Assembly (NCBI GenBank): GCA_022241785.1
Contig: JAKOMP010000045.1
Coordinates: forward strand, 1-46,770
DNA: 46,770 nt
From: Cyanocohniella sp. LLY
GTDB taxonomy: Bacteria; Cyanobacteriota; Cyanobacteriia; Cyanobacteriales; Nostocaceae
Direction of reading: 5' to 3'
A model generated the notes under the pieces. It saw only the letters and a program-made list of their open reading frames with translations. It was not told the DNA's origin and searched no databases. The position numbers and the translations under genes were made by a program. How positions within the stretch are numbered: the stretch's first letter is position 1; each line of letters opens with the position of its first letter. Of this stretch, positions 6,619 through 18,000 are shown piece by piece.

Positions 6619-7614
6619 GTGAGCAATTTAAAAAAACAGAGTCAAGCAGTCACTGGCTTCGACTATGAAAATTTGGATTCTGAACAACGTCAAGTTATTC
6701 AGCAGCGAACTGGAGAAATTAAGGAGCGCTTACGGCGTTCAGCACAGGATATTTGGGAAATCGGTCAAAAGCTGGCTGATGTGCGTTCTCATCTCAAGCA
6801 TGGTGAGTTTGAAACTTGGCTGAAAGTAGAGTTTGGTTGGAGCCGACGAACTGCTTACAATTTTATTAATGTTTATGAAGCATTTTCTGAACGTGCAAAC
6901 CTTGCACAAATCAATATTGCCACATCTGCTCTCTATCTGTTGGCAGCACCTTCAACTCCACAAAATGTCCGTGAAGAAACTCTGCAACGTGTTCGTGAAG
7001 GTGAAACATTAACTCATAAGAGTCTTCGTCAGGTAATAGAGTCAGAAAAATCACAGTCTACTTCTGTTGCTAGTTCCCCTGAGTTGTCACAGCCAATTAC
7101 TTCTAACAAGCCAGAGATTCTTTCTATTATTCCTAAGGCAGAGGTTAAAGTTGAAACGCCACTATCAGAAGTTATTGTAGGCAAAACATCTCCAGTCTCA
7201 CCAATAGATACAATTTCTCACCTAGTCCAGCCCAGTCTCTTTTTACTGGAAAAGCGACATTTGCTGTTTTGTGGTGATACTGCTTCACCGCAATTTATAG
7301 AACGTATACCCTTTGCAGCCCTTGCCATTGCAATTACCTCTGATGACTGGGATCATGATTGGTTGGTGGAACGGGCAAAGACTGTGATTATTTTTCCTGA
7401 ATCAGATTTAAAGGAGAATCTGATTGAACAGCTAATCAATATGTTTTCGGTACCTCAAGATATAGTAATTTTTCCTTGGCTACCAAGTAGCCATATGGTC
7501 AAAACTGCCCATCAGTTGAATAGGCGAGTTTTTGCGGGAGATCCCAGTATTGAACGTTGTCGTCAGGCGATCACACAATCAGGATTAAGATCTGAACCAT
7601 TGGACTACGTATAG
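6619..7614 (+). CDS. DUF3102 protein with degenerate DNA-methylase-like tail
   Basis: This protein of about 331 residues carries a DUF3102-type N-terminal domain (about 20-145) with DIWEIGQKLADVRSHL and FETWLKVEFGWSRRTAYNFI, the latter probably a helix-turn-helix-like DNA-binding part. A Pro/Ser/Val-rich linker (about 145-200) follows, then a C-terminal domain (about 205-325). The last domain begins KRHLLFCGDTASPQF and contains RRVFAGDPSIERCRQAI, which recall the start and end of N4/N6 DNA methylases, but the catalytic DPPY-type motif is absent (ITSDDWDHDW stands in that region). I infer a DNA-binding, non-catalytic, possibly regulatory protein. GTG 6619 is chosen because the upstream frame to TTG 6589 looks unrelated; neither has a strong ribosome-binding site. 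It stands alone before the long leader of the biosynthetic operon and could regulate it. Confidence 0.75.
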   Translation: MSNLKKQSQAVTGFDYENLDSEQRQVIQQRTGEIKERLRRSAQDIWEIGQKLADVRSHLKHGEFETWLKVEFGWSRRTAYNFINVYEAFSERANLAQINIATSALYLLAAPSTPQNVREETLQRVREGETLTHKSLRQVIESEKSQSTSVASSPELSQPITSNKPEILSIIPKAEVKVETPLSEVIVGKTSPVSPIDTISHLVQPSLFLLEKRHLLFCGDTASPQFIERIPFAALAIAITSDDWDHDWLVERAKTVIIFPESDLKENLIEQLINMFSVPQDIVIFPWLPSSHMVKTAHQLNRRVFAGDPSIERCRQAITQSGLRSEPLDYV

Positions 7615-8376
7615 ATTACTGAATTTCTGTATACAAGTTAATTAAGTTTTATGTAGTATAGGGTAAATGTGTAAATTTTGCACAAATCCACCATCCAATA
7701 ACATCTAATATCGCGTTTCTGGTGAAAGACTTATGCTGATGTTCGCAAGGTCGCTGGGGGAAAGGGACTTTGGGATTTTGGCACAGATGTGGGAACTATA
7801 TTACCAATTAACCAAAACCCAGCCACAGCAAGAGTTAAAACTTCTAACAATTGACATCTATCTAAAGTAATAGATTGTTGTGTTATGTAGAATAAAACGA
7901 TACATAGTTAAACTATTGATAAAAATTAGCTATTAATACAGGATTGCTAAATGCCATAATGCCTAGTATTGTGATTAATGTCTAGTTAAAAATAACTCTC
8001 AATACACTAACCTTGCAAAGCTAAGTTACTGATTTCACCCTCACCTATCTTCTACCAATCCCAAATTCAGAAAGTCAGATGCTATCTGGGTTTTAATGTA
8101 GGTATCTGTTGGTTGATGTGAGAGAGTTAGTATTACCCGAAGTAAAATTGAGGGCTATTCAAGATTTCTTCCAATTAAATTATTAAATGATTCTGTAGTA
8201 GCAGTAATGTGATTCATAAAGAAAGAGGCGTATCTAATTTTATCTTTGCTGTATTGAATAAGTTTTTCAATTAAACACGCATTAAAGTTGACTCATATCC
8301 TGATTTAGTCGGGAGAGAGTGTGAAATTAATTTTGCCACTATTGTTTGCCTGTATCTGATTAACTGAGGTATTATA
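7615..8376 (+). promoter_or_regulatory. Long leader upstream of the NRPS/PKS operon
   Basis: These 762 bases precede the first synthetase gene and hold no intact gene. A 42-codon open stretch (7726-7854) may be a gene scrap. The rest is AT-rich, with a TTGACT (near 8289) that could serve as a -35 element, though no convincing -10 follows at normal spacing. I see no GTA-N8-TAC NtcA site. The first synthetase ATG is preceded by TGAGG with 8-base spacing. A leader this long before a single large operon is a good place for regulatory binding sites or a long 5' UTR, but I cannot map the promoter by eye. Confidence 0.45.
7726..7854 (+). pseudogene. Unrecognised short open stretch, possible gene scrap
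   Basis: Forty-two codons open directly after a stop and run to TGA 7852-7854, with no start codon at the beginning. The reading (KTYADVRKVAGGKG, then LWDFGTDVGTILPINQN) has protein-like composition, unlike the surrounding AT-rich DNA. I cannot name the family. It may be the 3' end of a gene that was displaced when the biosynthetic operon arrived, or a coincidence. Confidence 0.2.
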
Positions 8377-11300
8377 ATGACCCAAGTTCTCAATAACTTC
8401 CCAGACATTCCCCATGACTATGCAACCATAGTTGATATTCTGCGCGATCGCAGTGGGAAGATGCCACAAACACCAGCGTTTACTTTCCTGGAAGATGGAG
8501 AGACGCAGGAATTAACGCTGACTTACTCCGAATTGGATCAGCGCAGTCGATCTGTTGCATCTCAACTTCAATCTCTGGGTTTGAGTGGAGAACGAGCCAT
8601 ATTATTGTATCCTCCTGGACTGGATTACCTCATAGCATTTTTTGGTTGTCTCTATGCGGGAGTCGTAGCAGTTCCAGCTTATCCGCCTCGCAATCAACGG
8701 AAAACGCCCAGAATCAAAGCTATCACCATAGACGCACAGGCGAGTGTTGCTCTGACCACAACAGCAATGCTGCCCACATTACAATCTATACTCACACCAG
8801 AGAATGAACAGAACAAATTTCGCTGGTTAACAACTGACGACATAGTACCTGGTCTAGAAGATACTTGGCAGCAACCTGCAATTCATGGGGATACCCTAGC
8901 CTTTTTGCAATACACATCGGGTTCTACAGGTACACCAAAGGGAGTTATGCTCAGTCATAGTAATCTGCTGCATAACGCCGCCGTAACTTACCAACTGATG
9001 GAACATTCACCCAGCAGCAAGTTTGTATCTTGGCTACCTGCTTACCATGATATGGGTTTGATTGGTGGCATTTTACAACCTTTGTATGGTGGGTTTCATT
9101 GTATTTTAATGTCGCCAGCATCGTTTTTGCAAAGACCATTACGCTGGCTACAAGCGATTTCCCGCTACAAAGGTACTACGAGCGGTGGACCTAACTTTGC
9201 TTACGAACAATGTGTTCAACGGATTACTCAAGAACAAAAAGCAACTCTTGACTTAAGTAGTTGGAGTGTGGCGTTTAATGGTGCGGAACCAGTTAGACAA
9301 GAGACCCTTGAGCAATTTGCCACTACCTTTGCTGAATGTGGCTTTCGTCCAGAAGCATTCTATCCTTGTTACGGCATGGCAGAAGCAACCTTAATAGTTG
9401 CTGGTGGGAACAAAACCGCATTAGCCCCAGTAAAATCTGTAGAAAAATCTGCACTTTCACAGAACCGGATAGTTGAAGCAAGTACCCAAAATTCAGACTT
9501 TCAAGCCTTTGTCAGTTGTGGTGAAATCGTTCCTCAACAGCAGATAGTGATTGTCAATCCAGAAACACTCACTCGCTGTCCGTCTGATGACGTAGGGGAA
9601 ATTTGGATATCTGGGCCGAGTGTTGGTCAGGGTTATTGGCAACGCCCAGAGGAAACAGCAGAAACATTCCTTGCCTATTTGCAAGATACAGGAGAAGGGC
9701 CTTTTTTACGCACGGGTGACTTGGGCTTTCTGCACAACAACGAAGTTTTCATTACAGGTAGAGCCAAAGATTTAATTATTATTCGCGGTCGCAATCTTTA
9801 CCCCCAAGATATAGAATTGACCGCAGAACGTAGTCATCCATCATTACGTCCTGGTGCTGGTGCTGCATTTACAGTAGAGATTAACAATGAGGAAAGATTA
9901 GTAGTTGTACAAGAATTAGAGTTTCGTGCCAAGCCAAATTTAGAAGAAGTGATTTCGGCAATTCGGCAAGGAATTACTGAGGAGTACGAAGTACAAGTTT
10001 ATGCTGTGGTTTTAATTAAACCAGGTAGTATTCCCAAAACTTCCAGTGGTAAGATTCAGCGACGTGCAACTCGCGCCAAGTTTCTTGCAGCTGAGTTAGA
10101 TGTCATTGAAAGTAGTATATTAAACCACATTGTAAATATTAATTCTGAGTTAGATCATCAAGATATTTTACATCTTGAAGTCCTTCTGATGGCTAAATCA
10201 GAACATCGTCAGCACCTTTTAGAAGATTACCTACATCAGTTTGTAGCTCGTATTTTGCAAATAAACTTATGGCAATTTAACTCGCAGCAGTCATTAAATA
10301 CCCTGGGATTAGATTCTATGATGGCAGTCGAGTTACAGAACTGCATTGAAACTAATTTTGGGGTACAGATACCAGCCGTTAAGTTTCTAGATGGTGTTAA
10401 TGTTGCTCAATTGGCAATGCAGATCAATGAACAACTCACCACAGGAAATGCGATCGCATCGCCTAAAATCACAGCAGTTGAAACCACCATTGGTGAATAT
10501 CCTCTGTCATTTGCTCAACAGCGTTTGTGGTTTTTTGACCAATTAAATCCAGGTAGCCCATTTTACAACATCCCCATCGCGGCGCGCTTAACTGGAGTAG
10601 TTAATCTTGCTGTTTTAAAACAGAGTTTCAATACTATCATCCAACGTCATGCGGTTCTGCGGACTAGTTTTATCACAAACAAAGGAAAACCCCTACAAGT
10701 TATTGCTCCCACTCTGACTATCAGCATACCCATCATTGACCTAGAGAAGTTAGAACAAACAGAGCAAACAGCAGCACTACAACAATTGATGCGCTCAGAA
10801 GCGCGGCACTCTTTTGATTTGTCCAATGGATCTTTACTACGCTGCACACTCGTACGACTCCATGAAACAGAGCATATTATGCTGCTGACAATTCATCATA
10901 TCGCTGCTGATGGTTGGTCTATGGGAGTCTTGCTTCGAGAACTAGCAGTATTTTATGAAGCTTTTACCACAGAAAAACCCCCAGCAATAGCAAAACTGCC
11001 AATTCAGTATCAAGATTTTGCTGTTTGGCAACAAAATTGGCTGCAACAAGATGTGTTAAAGACCCAGTTAACATATTGGCAGCAGCAGTTAAATAAACCT
11101 TTGCCAGTATTAGATTTGCCCACAGATTACCCACGTCCAGCAGTTCAAAGTTTCACTGGTACAAAGCGAGAGTTTGCATTATCCAAATCTTTAACCGAGG
11201 CGTTAAAAGTACTCTCACGACAAGAGGGAGTGACGTTATTTATGATGCTGTTAGCTGCATTTAAATTGTTACTCTATCGTTATAGTGGTCAGCAAGATAT

Positions 11301-14300
11301 TTTAGTTGGTTCACCCGTTGCTAACCGCAATCATCAAGACTTACAGCCATTGATTGGTTGTTTTGTCAATACATTGGCATTGCGAACAAACCTAAGTGAG
11401 GATTTGACATTTAAACATTTACTCAAGCGAGTTCAGAAAGTTACATTAGGAGCTTATGCTAATCAAGATTTACCTTTTGACCAACTAGTAGAAGCAGTTC
11501 AGCCTGAACGTGATTTGAGTAGACATCCATTATTCCAAATATGGTTTGCTCTGCACAATACGCCAATGCCACCCATGCAGATGGCAGATATCACTTTAAC
11601 TCGATTAATGGTTGATGCTGGTACAGTACAGCTCGATTTGAGTTTAGATATGGAAGAAACTTCTCAAGGTCTTCTGGGTTGGATTGAGTACAGTACAGAT
11701 TTGTTTAATGCTGACACTATTAATCGGATGATAGGGCATTTTACAACATTATTAGAAAGTATTGTCCACAATCCAGAGCAAACTCTAATCAATTTGCCAA
11801 TTTTAACTTTAGCAGAACAGCAACAATTACTAATTAATTGGAATCATACTCACAGTAATCATGGGCAAAATAAATGTTTACACCAGCTATTTGAGGAGCA
11901 AGTAGTTAAGAACCCCGATATTTTTGCAGTTGTATTTGAGCAAGAAAAAATTACCTATGAGCAACTGAATCAAAGAGCTAATCAACTGGCGCATCACTTA
12001 AGAAAATTAGGGGTCAAGCCTGAAGTTTTAGTGGGAATTTGTCTAGAACGCTCTTTAGAAATGGTGGTGGGGATTTTGGCAATTCTCAAAGCTGGTGGTG
12101 CTTATGTACCCTTAGACCCGACTTATCCCCAAGAGCGTCTAGAGTTTATGCTCAATGATACCCAAGTAGCTGTTTTATTAACTCAAGAAAAACTGTATCA
12201 AGAGTTAAGTTTACACAGTGACGCTAAAATTGTGTATCTCGATGCATGGCAGCTAAATACTCAAGAAAGCAAATTAAATCCTATAAGTGAAGCCTTACCT
12301 TGTAATCTTGCTTATGTTCTTTACACTTCCGGTTCTACAGGAAAAAGTAAAGGTGTTTGCTGCCATCATTCAGGAGTTGTAAATTTATTAGCAGATTTTG
12401 CTAGTAAACATCAAATTCAAGCCGGCGATGCTTGTAGTTTGTGGACAAGCTTCAATTTTGATGTTTCTGTATATGAAATTTTTTCGGCACTGTTAGCCGG
12501 AGGAACGCTGCATATTGTTCCAGAAATGATGCGCTCGGATACCGTGAAGTTTCTGGAATGGTTAAATTTTCATCAAATGAAGAGTGCTTATGTACCACCT
12601 TTCCATGTCAAAGCAATTGCTAATTGGTTAAAAGAAAAGCCACAAACATTAGCTTTACAAAGATTACTAGTAGGTGTAGAACCCATCCCACAACAGCTAC
12701 TCATTTCCATTCAACAGCGAATTCCTAGATTGCAAATTATCAATGGTTATGGCCCTACAGAAGCTACTATCTGCTCTACTTTGTATTCTGTATATTTAGA
12801 AAACTCTTTTGATAGAAACACGCCAATTGGTCGTCCGATTAACAATACAGAAATTTATCTATTGGATCAGTATTTACAACCAGTTCCTGTAGGAATTCCT
12901 GGAGAAATATATATTGCTGGTGTGGGACTAGCACGAGGATATTTAAATCGCCCGGATTTAACCGCCGAAAAATTTATACCCAATCCCTTTAGCGATCGCT
13001 TGGGAGACTATTTCTATAAAACAGGCGATCGCGCCAAATATCTATCTGATGGCAACATCGAAATTTTGGGAAGATTGGATAGCCAAATTAAGTTCCGTGG
13101 TTTTCGGATTGAATTGGGAGAAATTGCCGCAGTTTTGCGACAACACCCACTGGTACAGGAAACTGTGGTTTTGTTACGAGAGGATATTCCTGGTGATCAG
13201 CGCTTAGTCGCATACGTTGTTCCCCAACAGCAAAACACTCAGTTAAATGAACAAATCTCAGCATTAGCCGTAGAAGTTGAGTATTTGTCGCAAATCCAAA
13301 CAGTTTATGACCAGTTCTACAGTTGGGAGTTTTCTCAGTCTGATCCCTCAATTAATTTAAGAGTTTGGAAAAGTAGTTACACCGAACAGCCATTACCAGA
13401 ATCAGAAATTCTCGAAAGTGTAGATAATACTGTCGCTCGCATTCTTGGTTTACAACCTCAACAGGTATTAGAAATTGGTTGTGGTACAGGTTTGCTGTTA
13501 TCTAGAATTACTCCTCACTGTCATCATTACAGTGGAATGGATATCTCAGAGGTAGCACTGCAATATCTAGAACAGCAGTTAGTAAAAAGCCAGCCAGAAT
13601 TGTTATCCCAAGTTCAACTGATACAAGGGATGGCTCATGATTTGAGTGCGATCGCACCCAAGAAAATAGATACTGTAATTCTCAATGAAATTGTGCAAAA
13701 TTTCCCTAGCATTGATTACTTAGTCAATGTTCTGGAAAAAGTAGTTGAACTTGTCAAATCTGGGGGGCGCATTTTCATCGGTGGCGTTCGCAGTCTCCCA
13801 CTTTTAAAAGCTTTTCATGCTTCTGTACAACTAGATCGCGCTCCAGATGCTCTCACAGCCGCAAAGTTACAGCAACGAGTACAAGAGCATTTGTCTGCGG
13901 ATAATGAATTAGTTATTGACCCAGCTTTGTTTACAGCTATTAAGCAGCACATACCCCAAATTACTCACGTAGAAATTCAATTAAAACAAGGTAGTTTTGA
14001 TAACGAACTAACTAAATTTAAATACGATGTAGTTTTGTATGTTAACTGTCCGGTTGAGATCATCAAAGACTTACCCTCCTTAGATTGGCAGCAAGAACAA
14101 TTAACAGTTGCTAACATACGTCAGTTACTTGTAGATACACAACCAGCAAATTTCCGCCTGCAACGAGTTGCGAATTCTCGGCTGGTGAGCGACATCCAAC
14201 TTTTGCAATGGATGGAAACATCTGAACCATTACAAACAATTGATCATCTGCGGCCATCTCTACAAACTGACCCAAAACTGGGATTAGATCCTGAAGAGTT

Positions 14301-15015
14301 TTGGCAACTAAGTCAAGAAATACCCTACTGTGTAGAAATTATGTGGTCTGGTTCTGGTGCAGATGGTTGTTATGATGTGATCTTCAGGCGGCAAACCCAA
14401 ACTAAAACTAACGATAAAATAGTAGCTTTTGCGGATTTACAAATCACAGAAGATAGTATCCGACCTTGGACAGAATACGGTAATCAGCGATCGCAACAGA
14501 CAGTTTCTCAAAATCTGATTCCCCAATTACGTGGTTTCCTGAAGGAAAAACTACCGGCTTATATGTTGCCTAGCACCTATGTAATTTTAGATACTTTGCC
14601 TTTACTGCCTAATGGTAAAGTAGATAGGCGATCGCTCCCACAGCCAGAAAATTCGCGTGTGGATTTGGGAATTGCTTATGTACCTCCGCAAACTCAACTT
14701 GAGCAAGCTATTGCTGCTGTTTGGTGTCAGATATTGCAGGTAGATACAATCGGCATTCATGACAATTTCTTTGACTTGGGTGGTAATTCATTACTGATCG
14801 TTCAGCTGCATAACGAATTACGGGAAAACTTGCAACAAGAATTGTCAGTTGTAGAACTGTTTCAATATCCAACAATTAATGCCTTGTCGAAGCATCTCAA
14901 TCAACAACAAGGAGCAGAACCTGCTTTTAATTTGATTCATCATCGAGCGCAAAAACAAAAGCAATCTTTAAATCGCAAAAAGCAACTTATGAGCAGAAAA
15001 GAACAAAAATCGTAA
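8377..15015 (+). CDS. Loading NRPS: FAAL-ACP-C-A(N-methyltransferase)-PCP
   Basis: This 2212-residue synthetase starts the assembly line. Residues about 1-590 form a fatty-acyl-AMP ligase (YTSGSTGTPKGV near 179-190, TGDLGFL, IIRGRNLYPQDIE), which activates a fatty acid as acyl-AMP. The ACP follows with LGLDSMM (Ser647). A condensation domain begins at 708 (LSFAQQRLWFF; HHIAADG at 840-846), then an adenylation domain from about 1167 (YTSGSTGKSKG at 1316). An N-methyltransferase (EIGCGTG at 1699-1705) is inserted between core motifs A8 and A10, so the loaded amino acid should be N-methylated. A PCP ends the module (LGGNSL, Ser2138). The specificity code read by eye is DVYYLGGICK, which I cannot assign. 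The basic C-terminal tail probably docks to the PKS encoded 42 bases downstream. The start is supported by TGAGG 8 bases upstream. Confidence 0.95.
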   Translation: MTQVLNNFPDIPHDYATIVDILRDRSGKMPQTPAFTFLEDGETQELTLTYSELDQRSRSVASQLQSLGLSGERAILLYPPGLDYLIAFFGCLYAGVVAVPAYPPRNQRKTPRIKAITIDAQASVALTTTAMLPTLQSILTPENEQNKFRWLTTDDIVPGLEDTWQQPAIHGDTLAFLQYTSGSTGTPKGVMLSHSNLLHNAAVTYQLMEHSPSSKFVSWLPAYHDMGLIGGILQPLYGGFHCILMSPASFLQRPLRWLQAISRYKGTTSGGPNFAYEQCVQRITQEQKATLDLSSWSVAFNGAEPVRQETLEQFATTFAECGFRPEAFYPCYGMAEATLIVAGGNKTALAPVKSVEKSALSQNRIVEASTQNSDFQAFVSCGEIVPQQQIVIVNPETLTRCPSDDVGEIWISGPSVGQGYWQRPEETAETFLAYLQDTGEGPFLRTGDLGFLHNNEVFITGRAKDLIIIRGRNLYPQDIELTAERSHPSLRPGAGAAFTVEINNEERLVVVQELEFRAKPNLEEVISAIRQGITEEYEVQVYAVVLIKPGSIPKTSSGKIQRRATRAKFLAAELDVIESSILNHIVNINSELDHQDILHLEVLLMAKSEHRQHLLEDYLHQFVARILQINLWQFNSQQSLNTLGLDSMMAVELQNCIETNFGVQIPAVKFLDGVNVAQLAMQINEQLTTGNAIASPKITAVETTIGEYPLSFAQQRLWFFDQLNPGSPFYNIPIAARLTGVVNLAVLKQSFNTIIQRHAVLRTSFITNKGKPLQVIAPTLTISIPIIDLEKLEQTEQTAALQQLMRSEARHSFDLSNGSLLRCTLVRLHETEHIMLLTIHHIAADGWSMGVLLRELAVFYEAFTTEKPPAIAKLPIQYQDFAVWQQNWLQQDVLKTQLTYWQQQLNKPLPVLDLPTDYPRPAVQSFTGTKREFALSKSLTEALKVLSRQEGVTLFMMLLAAFKLLLYRYSGQQDILVGSPVANRNHQDLQPLIGCFVNTLALRTNLSEDLTFKHLLKRVQKVTLGAYANQDLPFDQLVEAVQPERDLSRHPLFQIWFALHNTPMPPMQMADITLTRLMVDAGTVQLDLSLDMEETSQGLLGWIEYSTDLFNADTINRMIGHFTTLLESIVHNPEQTLINLPILTLAEQQQLLINWNHTHSNHGQNKCLHQLFEEQVVKNPDIFAVVFEQEKITYEQLNQRANQLAHHLRKLGVKPEVLVGICLERSLEMVVGILAILKAGGAYVPLDPTYPQERLEFMLNDTQVAVLLTQEKLYQELSLHSDAKIVYLDAWQLNTQESKLNPISEALPCNLAYVLYTSGSTGKSKGVCCHHSGVVNLLADFASKHQIQAGDACSLWTSFNFDVSVYEIFSALLAGGTLHIVPEMMRSDTVKFLEWLNFHQMKSAYVPPFHVKAIANWLKEKPQTLALQRLLVGVEPIPQQLLISIQQRIPRLQIINGYGPTEATICSTLYSVYLENSFDRNTPIGRPINNTEIYLLDQYLQPVPVGIPGEIYIAGVGLARGYLNRPDLTAEKFIPNPFSDRLGDYFYKTGDRAKYLSDGNIEILGRLDSQIKFRGFRIELGEIAAVLRQHPLVQETVVLLREDIPGDQRLVAYVVPQQQNTQLNEQISALAVEVEYLSQIQTVYDQFYSWEFSQSDPSINLRVWKSSYTEQPLPESEILESVDNTVARILGLQPQQVLEIGCGTGLLLSRITPHCHHYSGMDISEVALQYLEQQLVKSQPELLSQVQLIQGMAHDLSAIAPKKIDTVILNEIVQNFPSIDYLVNVLEKVVELVKSGGRIFIGGVRSLPLLKAFHASVQLDRAPDALTAAKLQQRVQEHLSADNELVIDPALFTAIKQHIPQITHVEIQLKQGSFDNELTKFKYDVVLYVNCPVEIIKDLPSLDWQQEQLTVANIRQLLVDTQPANFRLQRVANSRLVSDIQLLQWMETSEPLQTIDHLRPSLQTDPKLGLDPEEFWQLSQEIPYCVEIMWSGSGADGCYDVIFRRQTQTKTNDKIVAFADLQITEDSIRPWTEYGNQRSQQTVSQNLIPQLRGFLKEKLPAYMLPSTYVILDTLPLLPNGKVDRRSLPQPENSRVDLGIAYVPPQTQLEQAIAAVWCQILQVDTIGIHDNFFDLGGNSLLIVQLHNELRENLQQELSVVELFQYPTINALSKHLNQQQGAEPAFNLIHHRAQKQKQSLNRKKQLMSRKEQKS

Positions 15016-15057
15016 TATTGAGCAACTGATTTTTTTAACTTTTGAGACAACAGACGA

Positions 15058-18000
15058 GTGAGTAAGTTAAACATGAGCGAATCCATAGAAGAAATAGCTA
15101 TTATTGGGATGGCAGGGCGTTTTCCTGGTGCTAAAAATATTGCCGACTTTTGGCATAATTTGCAGTCTGGGGTAGAGTCTATTTCTTTTTTTACAGATGA
15201 AGAATTAACATCTACAGGCATAAACTCAAATCTTTTCAACGAGCAAAACTACATTAAATCAGGATTTATCTTAGAAGATATTGAACTATTTGATGCTTTA
15301 TTTTTTGATATTAATGCCAAAGAAGCTGAAACCACAGACCCGCAACACCGTTTATTTCTAGAATGTGCATATATAGCTCTAGAAAATGCTGGTTATGACT
15401 CCACCAGGATCGACAACCGCATTGGAGTTTATGCCGGTGCTAGCCAAAATAAATATTTAACCTTCGATTTAAATCAAGACACTGTGGGTTCGGTCACATG
15501 CTATCAAACGTCAATTGGCAATGATCAAGATTATCTTGCTACCCGTGTATCTTACAAATTAAATCTCACCGGGCCTAGTTTGAGCATCCAAACAGCTTGT
15601 TCTACTTCATTAGTTAGTATTACCCTGGCTTGTCAAAGTTTGCTGAATTACCAATGTGACATGACTTTGGCCGGAGGAGTATCCATTCATATCCCCCAAA
15701 AAACTGGTTATTTACATGAACCGGGAGGAACTTTATCTTCTGATGGTCATTGCTACGCCTTTGATGCTAAAGCTCAAGGAATAACTATTGGTAATGGTGT
15801 GGGAGTTGTGGTTCTCAAGCGACTCAGCGATGCTTTAGCAGATGGTGACTGCATCTATGCGGTAATTAAAGGTGCAGCTATTAATAATGATGGTTCTGCA
15901 AAAGTAGGCTTTACAGCCCCTAGTATTGATGGTCAAGCAGAAGCGATCGCTGAGGCCATGATGCTGGCTTCAGTGGAACCTGAGACGATTAATTATATCG
16001 AAGCTCATGGTACTGGTACAGCTTTGGGAGATCCTATAGAGATTGCTGCACTCACCAAAGTTTTTCGTACCTATACCGACAAAAAAAGTTTCTGTGCCAT
16101 CGGCTCAGTTAAAACAAATATTGGTCACCTTGATACGGCTGCGGGAATTGCAGGATTAATCAAAACTGTTCTTGCTCTTCAACACAAGCAAATACCACCT
16201 AGTTTGAATTTTGAGCAACCAAACCCCAAAATTGATTTTGCCAATAGTCCTTTTTACGTAAATGCAGAACTAGCAGAATGGACAACAGGATTAACCCCTC
16301 GTCGTGCTGGTGTTAGTTCTTTGGGTATGGGTGGAACCAATGCTCATGTAATTCTAGAAGAAGCCCCAACACTACCAGCTTCTAGTGCATCTCGTTCTTG
16401 GCAATTATTATTACTGTCGGCTAAAACCGAGTCTGCCTTAGAAACTGCCACCCAGAATTTAGCACAACATCTGACACAACACCCTGAGCTAAACCTAGCG
16501 GATGTGGCTCATACCTTACAAGTAGGACGTAGAGAATTCAAGCATCGGCGAATAGTAGTGTGTCAAGATACCAATGACGCATTAAATGCACTTAACCAGC
16601 AAATCTGTCCCCGAGTTTTTACCAACGTCCAACAGTCAAGCCATTGCTCCCTAGTCTTTATGTTTCCTGGACAAGGCGCTCAGTATGTAGATATGGGTAA
16701 AGAACTTTACCAAACTGAGCCAATTTTCCAACAACAAATCGACTTGTGTTGTGAATTGCTGCAACCTCATTTGGGTTGGGATTTGCGAACCGCTATTTAT
16801 CCCCGCGAGCCTGAATCACAAGCCGCAGCCGAAAAACTCCAACAAACGGCCATTACCCAACCTACATTATTTGTCATTGAATACGCGTTAGCTCAGTTGT
16901 GGATGTCTTGGGGAATTTCTCCCAGCGCCATGATTGGTCATAGCATTGGTGAATATGTTGCAGCCTGTCTGGCTGGTGTATTTTCCTTGGAGGATGCTTT
17001 ATCTCTGGTGGCGATGCGTGGGAGACTGATGCAACAACTTCCAGGGGGCGCTATGCTCTCGGTGGCAAAATCAGCAGCAGAAATTAAAACTTTACTCAAT
17101 GAAAACTTATCTTTAGCCGCCTGTAATGCTCCTTCCTTGTGCGTCATTTCGGGAACCCATGCAGATGTAGACACGATTCATCAACAACTCACAGCGTTAG
17201 GTGTAGAGTGTCGCCGTCTGCATACATCCCATGCTTTTCATTCTGGGATGATGGCACCGATGATTGAACCATTCATCACAGAAGTTCAAAAAGTTAAACT
17301 CAATCCCCCTCAAATTCCCTTTATCTCTAACGTTACAGGAACCTGGATTACAGCAGAGCAAGCCACAGACCCCAATTACTGGGCAAAACATTTACGGCAA
17401 CCGGTGCAGTTTACAGCAGGTATTTCTGTGCTGCAACAACAGCCAAAACCTATCCTGCTAGAAGTAGGGCCAGGACGCACCTTGTGTACTTTTGCTCAAA
17501 AGCATTCAAATGTCCTAGGGCTGTGTTCATTAGCGCATCCCAAGGAAAAACAGTCAGATGTAGCATTTTTACTCAACACACTCGGCAAACTCTGGTTGTA
17601 CGGAGTACAGGTCGATTGGTCGGGATTTTATACCAACGAGCGCCGTCATCGTCTCCCCTTGCCAACCTATCCCTTTGAGCGACAACGTTACTGGATTGAA
17701 AACCATCAACCACAACTGCCTCAAAGTGTTAAACCTAGCTCATTAGGCAAAAAGCTAGATATTGCTGACTGGTTTTACTTACCTTTGTGGAAACAATCCA
17801 TACCTCCTGTACCCTGGAAACCGAAACAATTGGGGAATCAGAAGTTTTGCACTCTGATGTTGCTCGATGAGTGCGGCTGGGGTGAAAAGCTGGTAAAACG
17901 GCTTGAGCTTGATGGTGAGGATGTGATTACAGTCAAAGCGGGGCCAAAGTTTGTGCAGTTGGGTGATCGCACCTATAGCCTTAATCCTCAACAACCTGAA

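Noticed and set aside
7249-7611. Active DNA methyltransferase domain
   Set aside because: The flanking motifs are reminiscent of N4/N6 methylases, but no DPPY/SPPY/NPPY-type catalytic motif exists, so activity is not supported.
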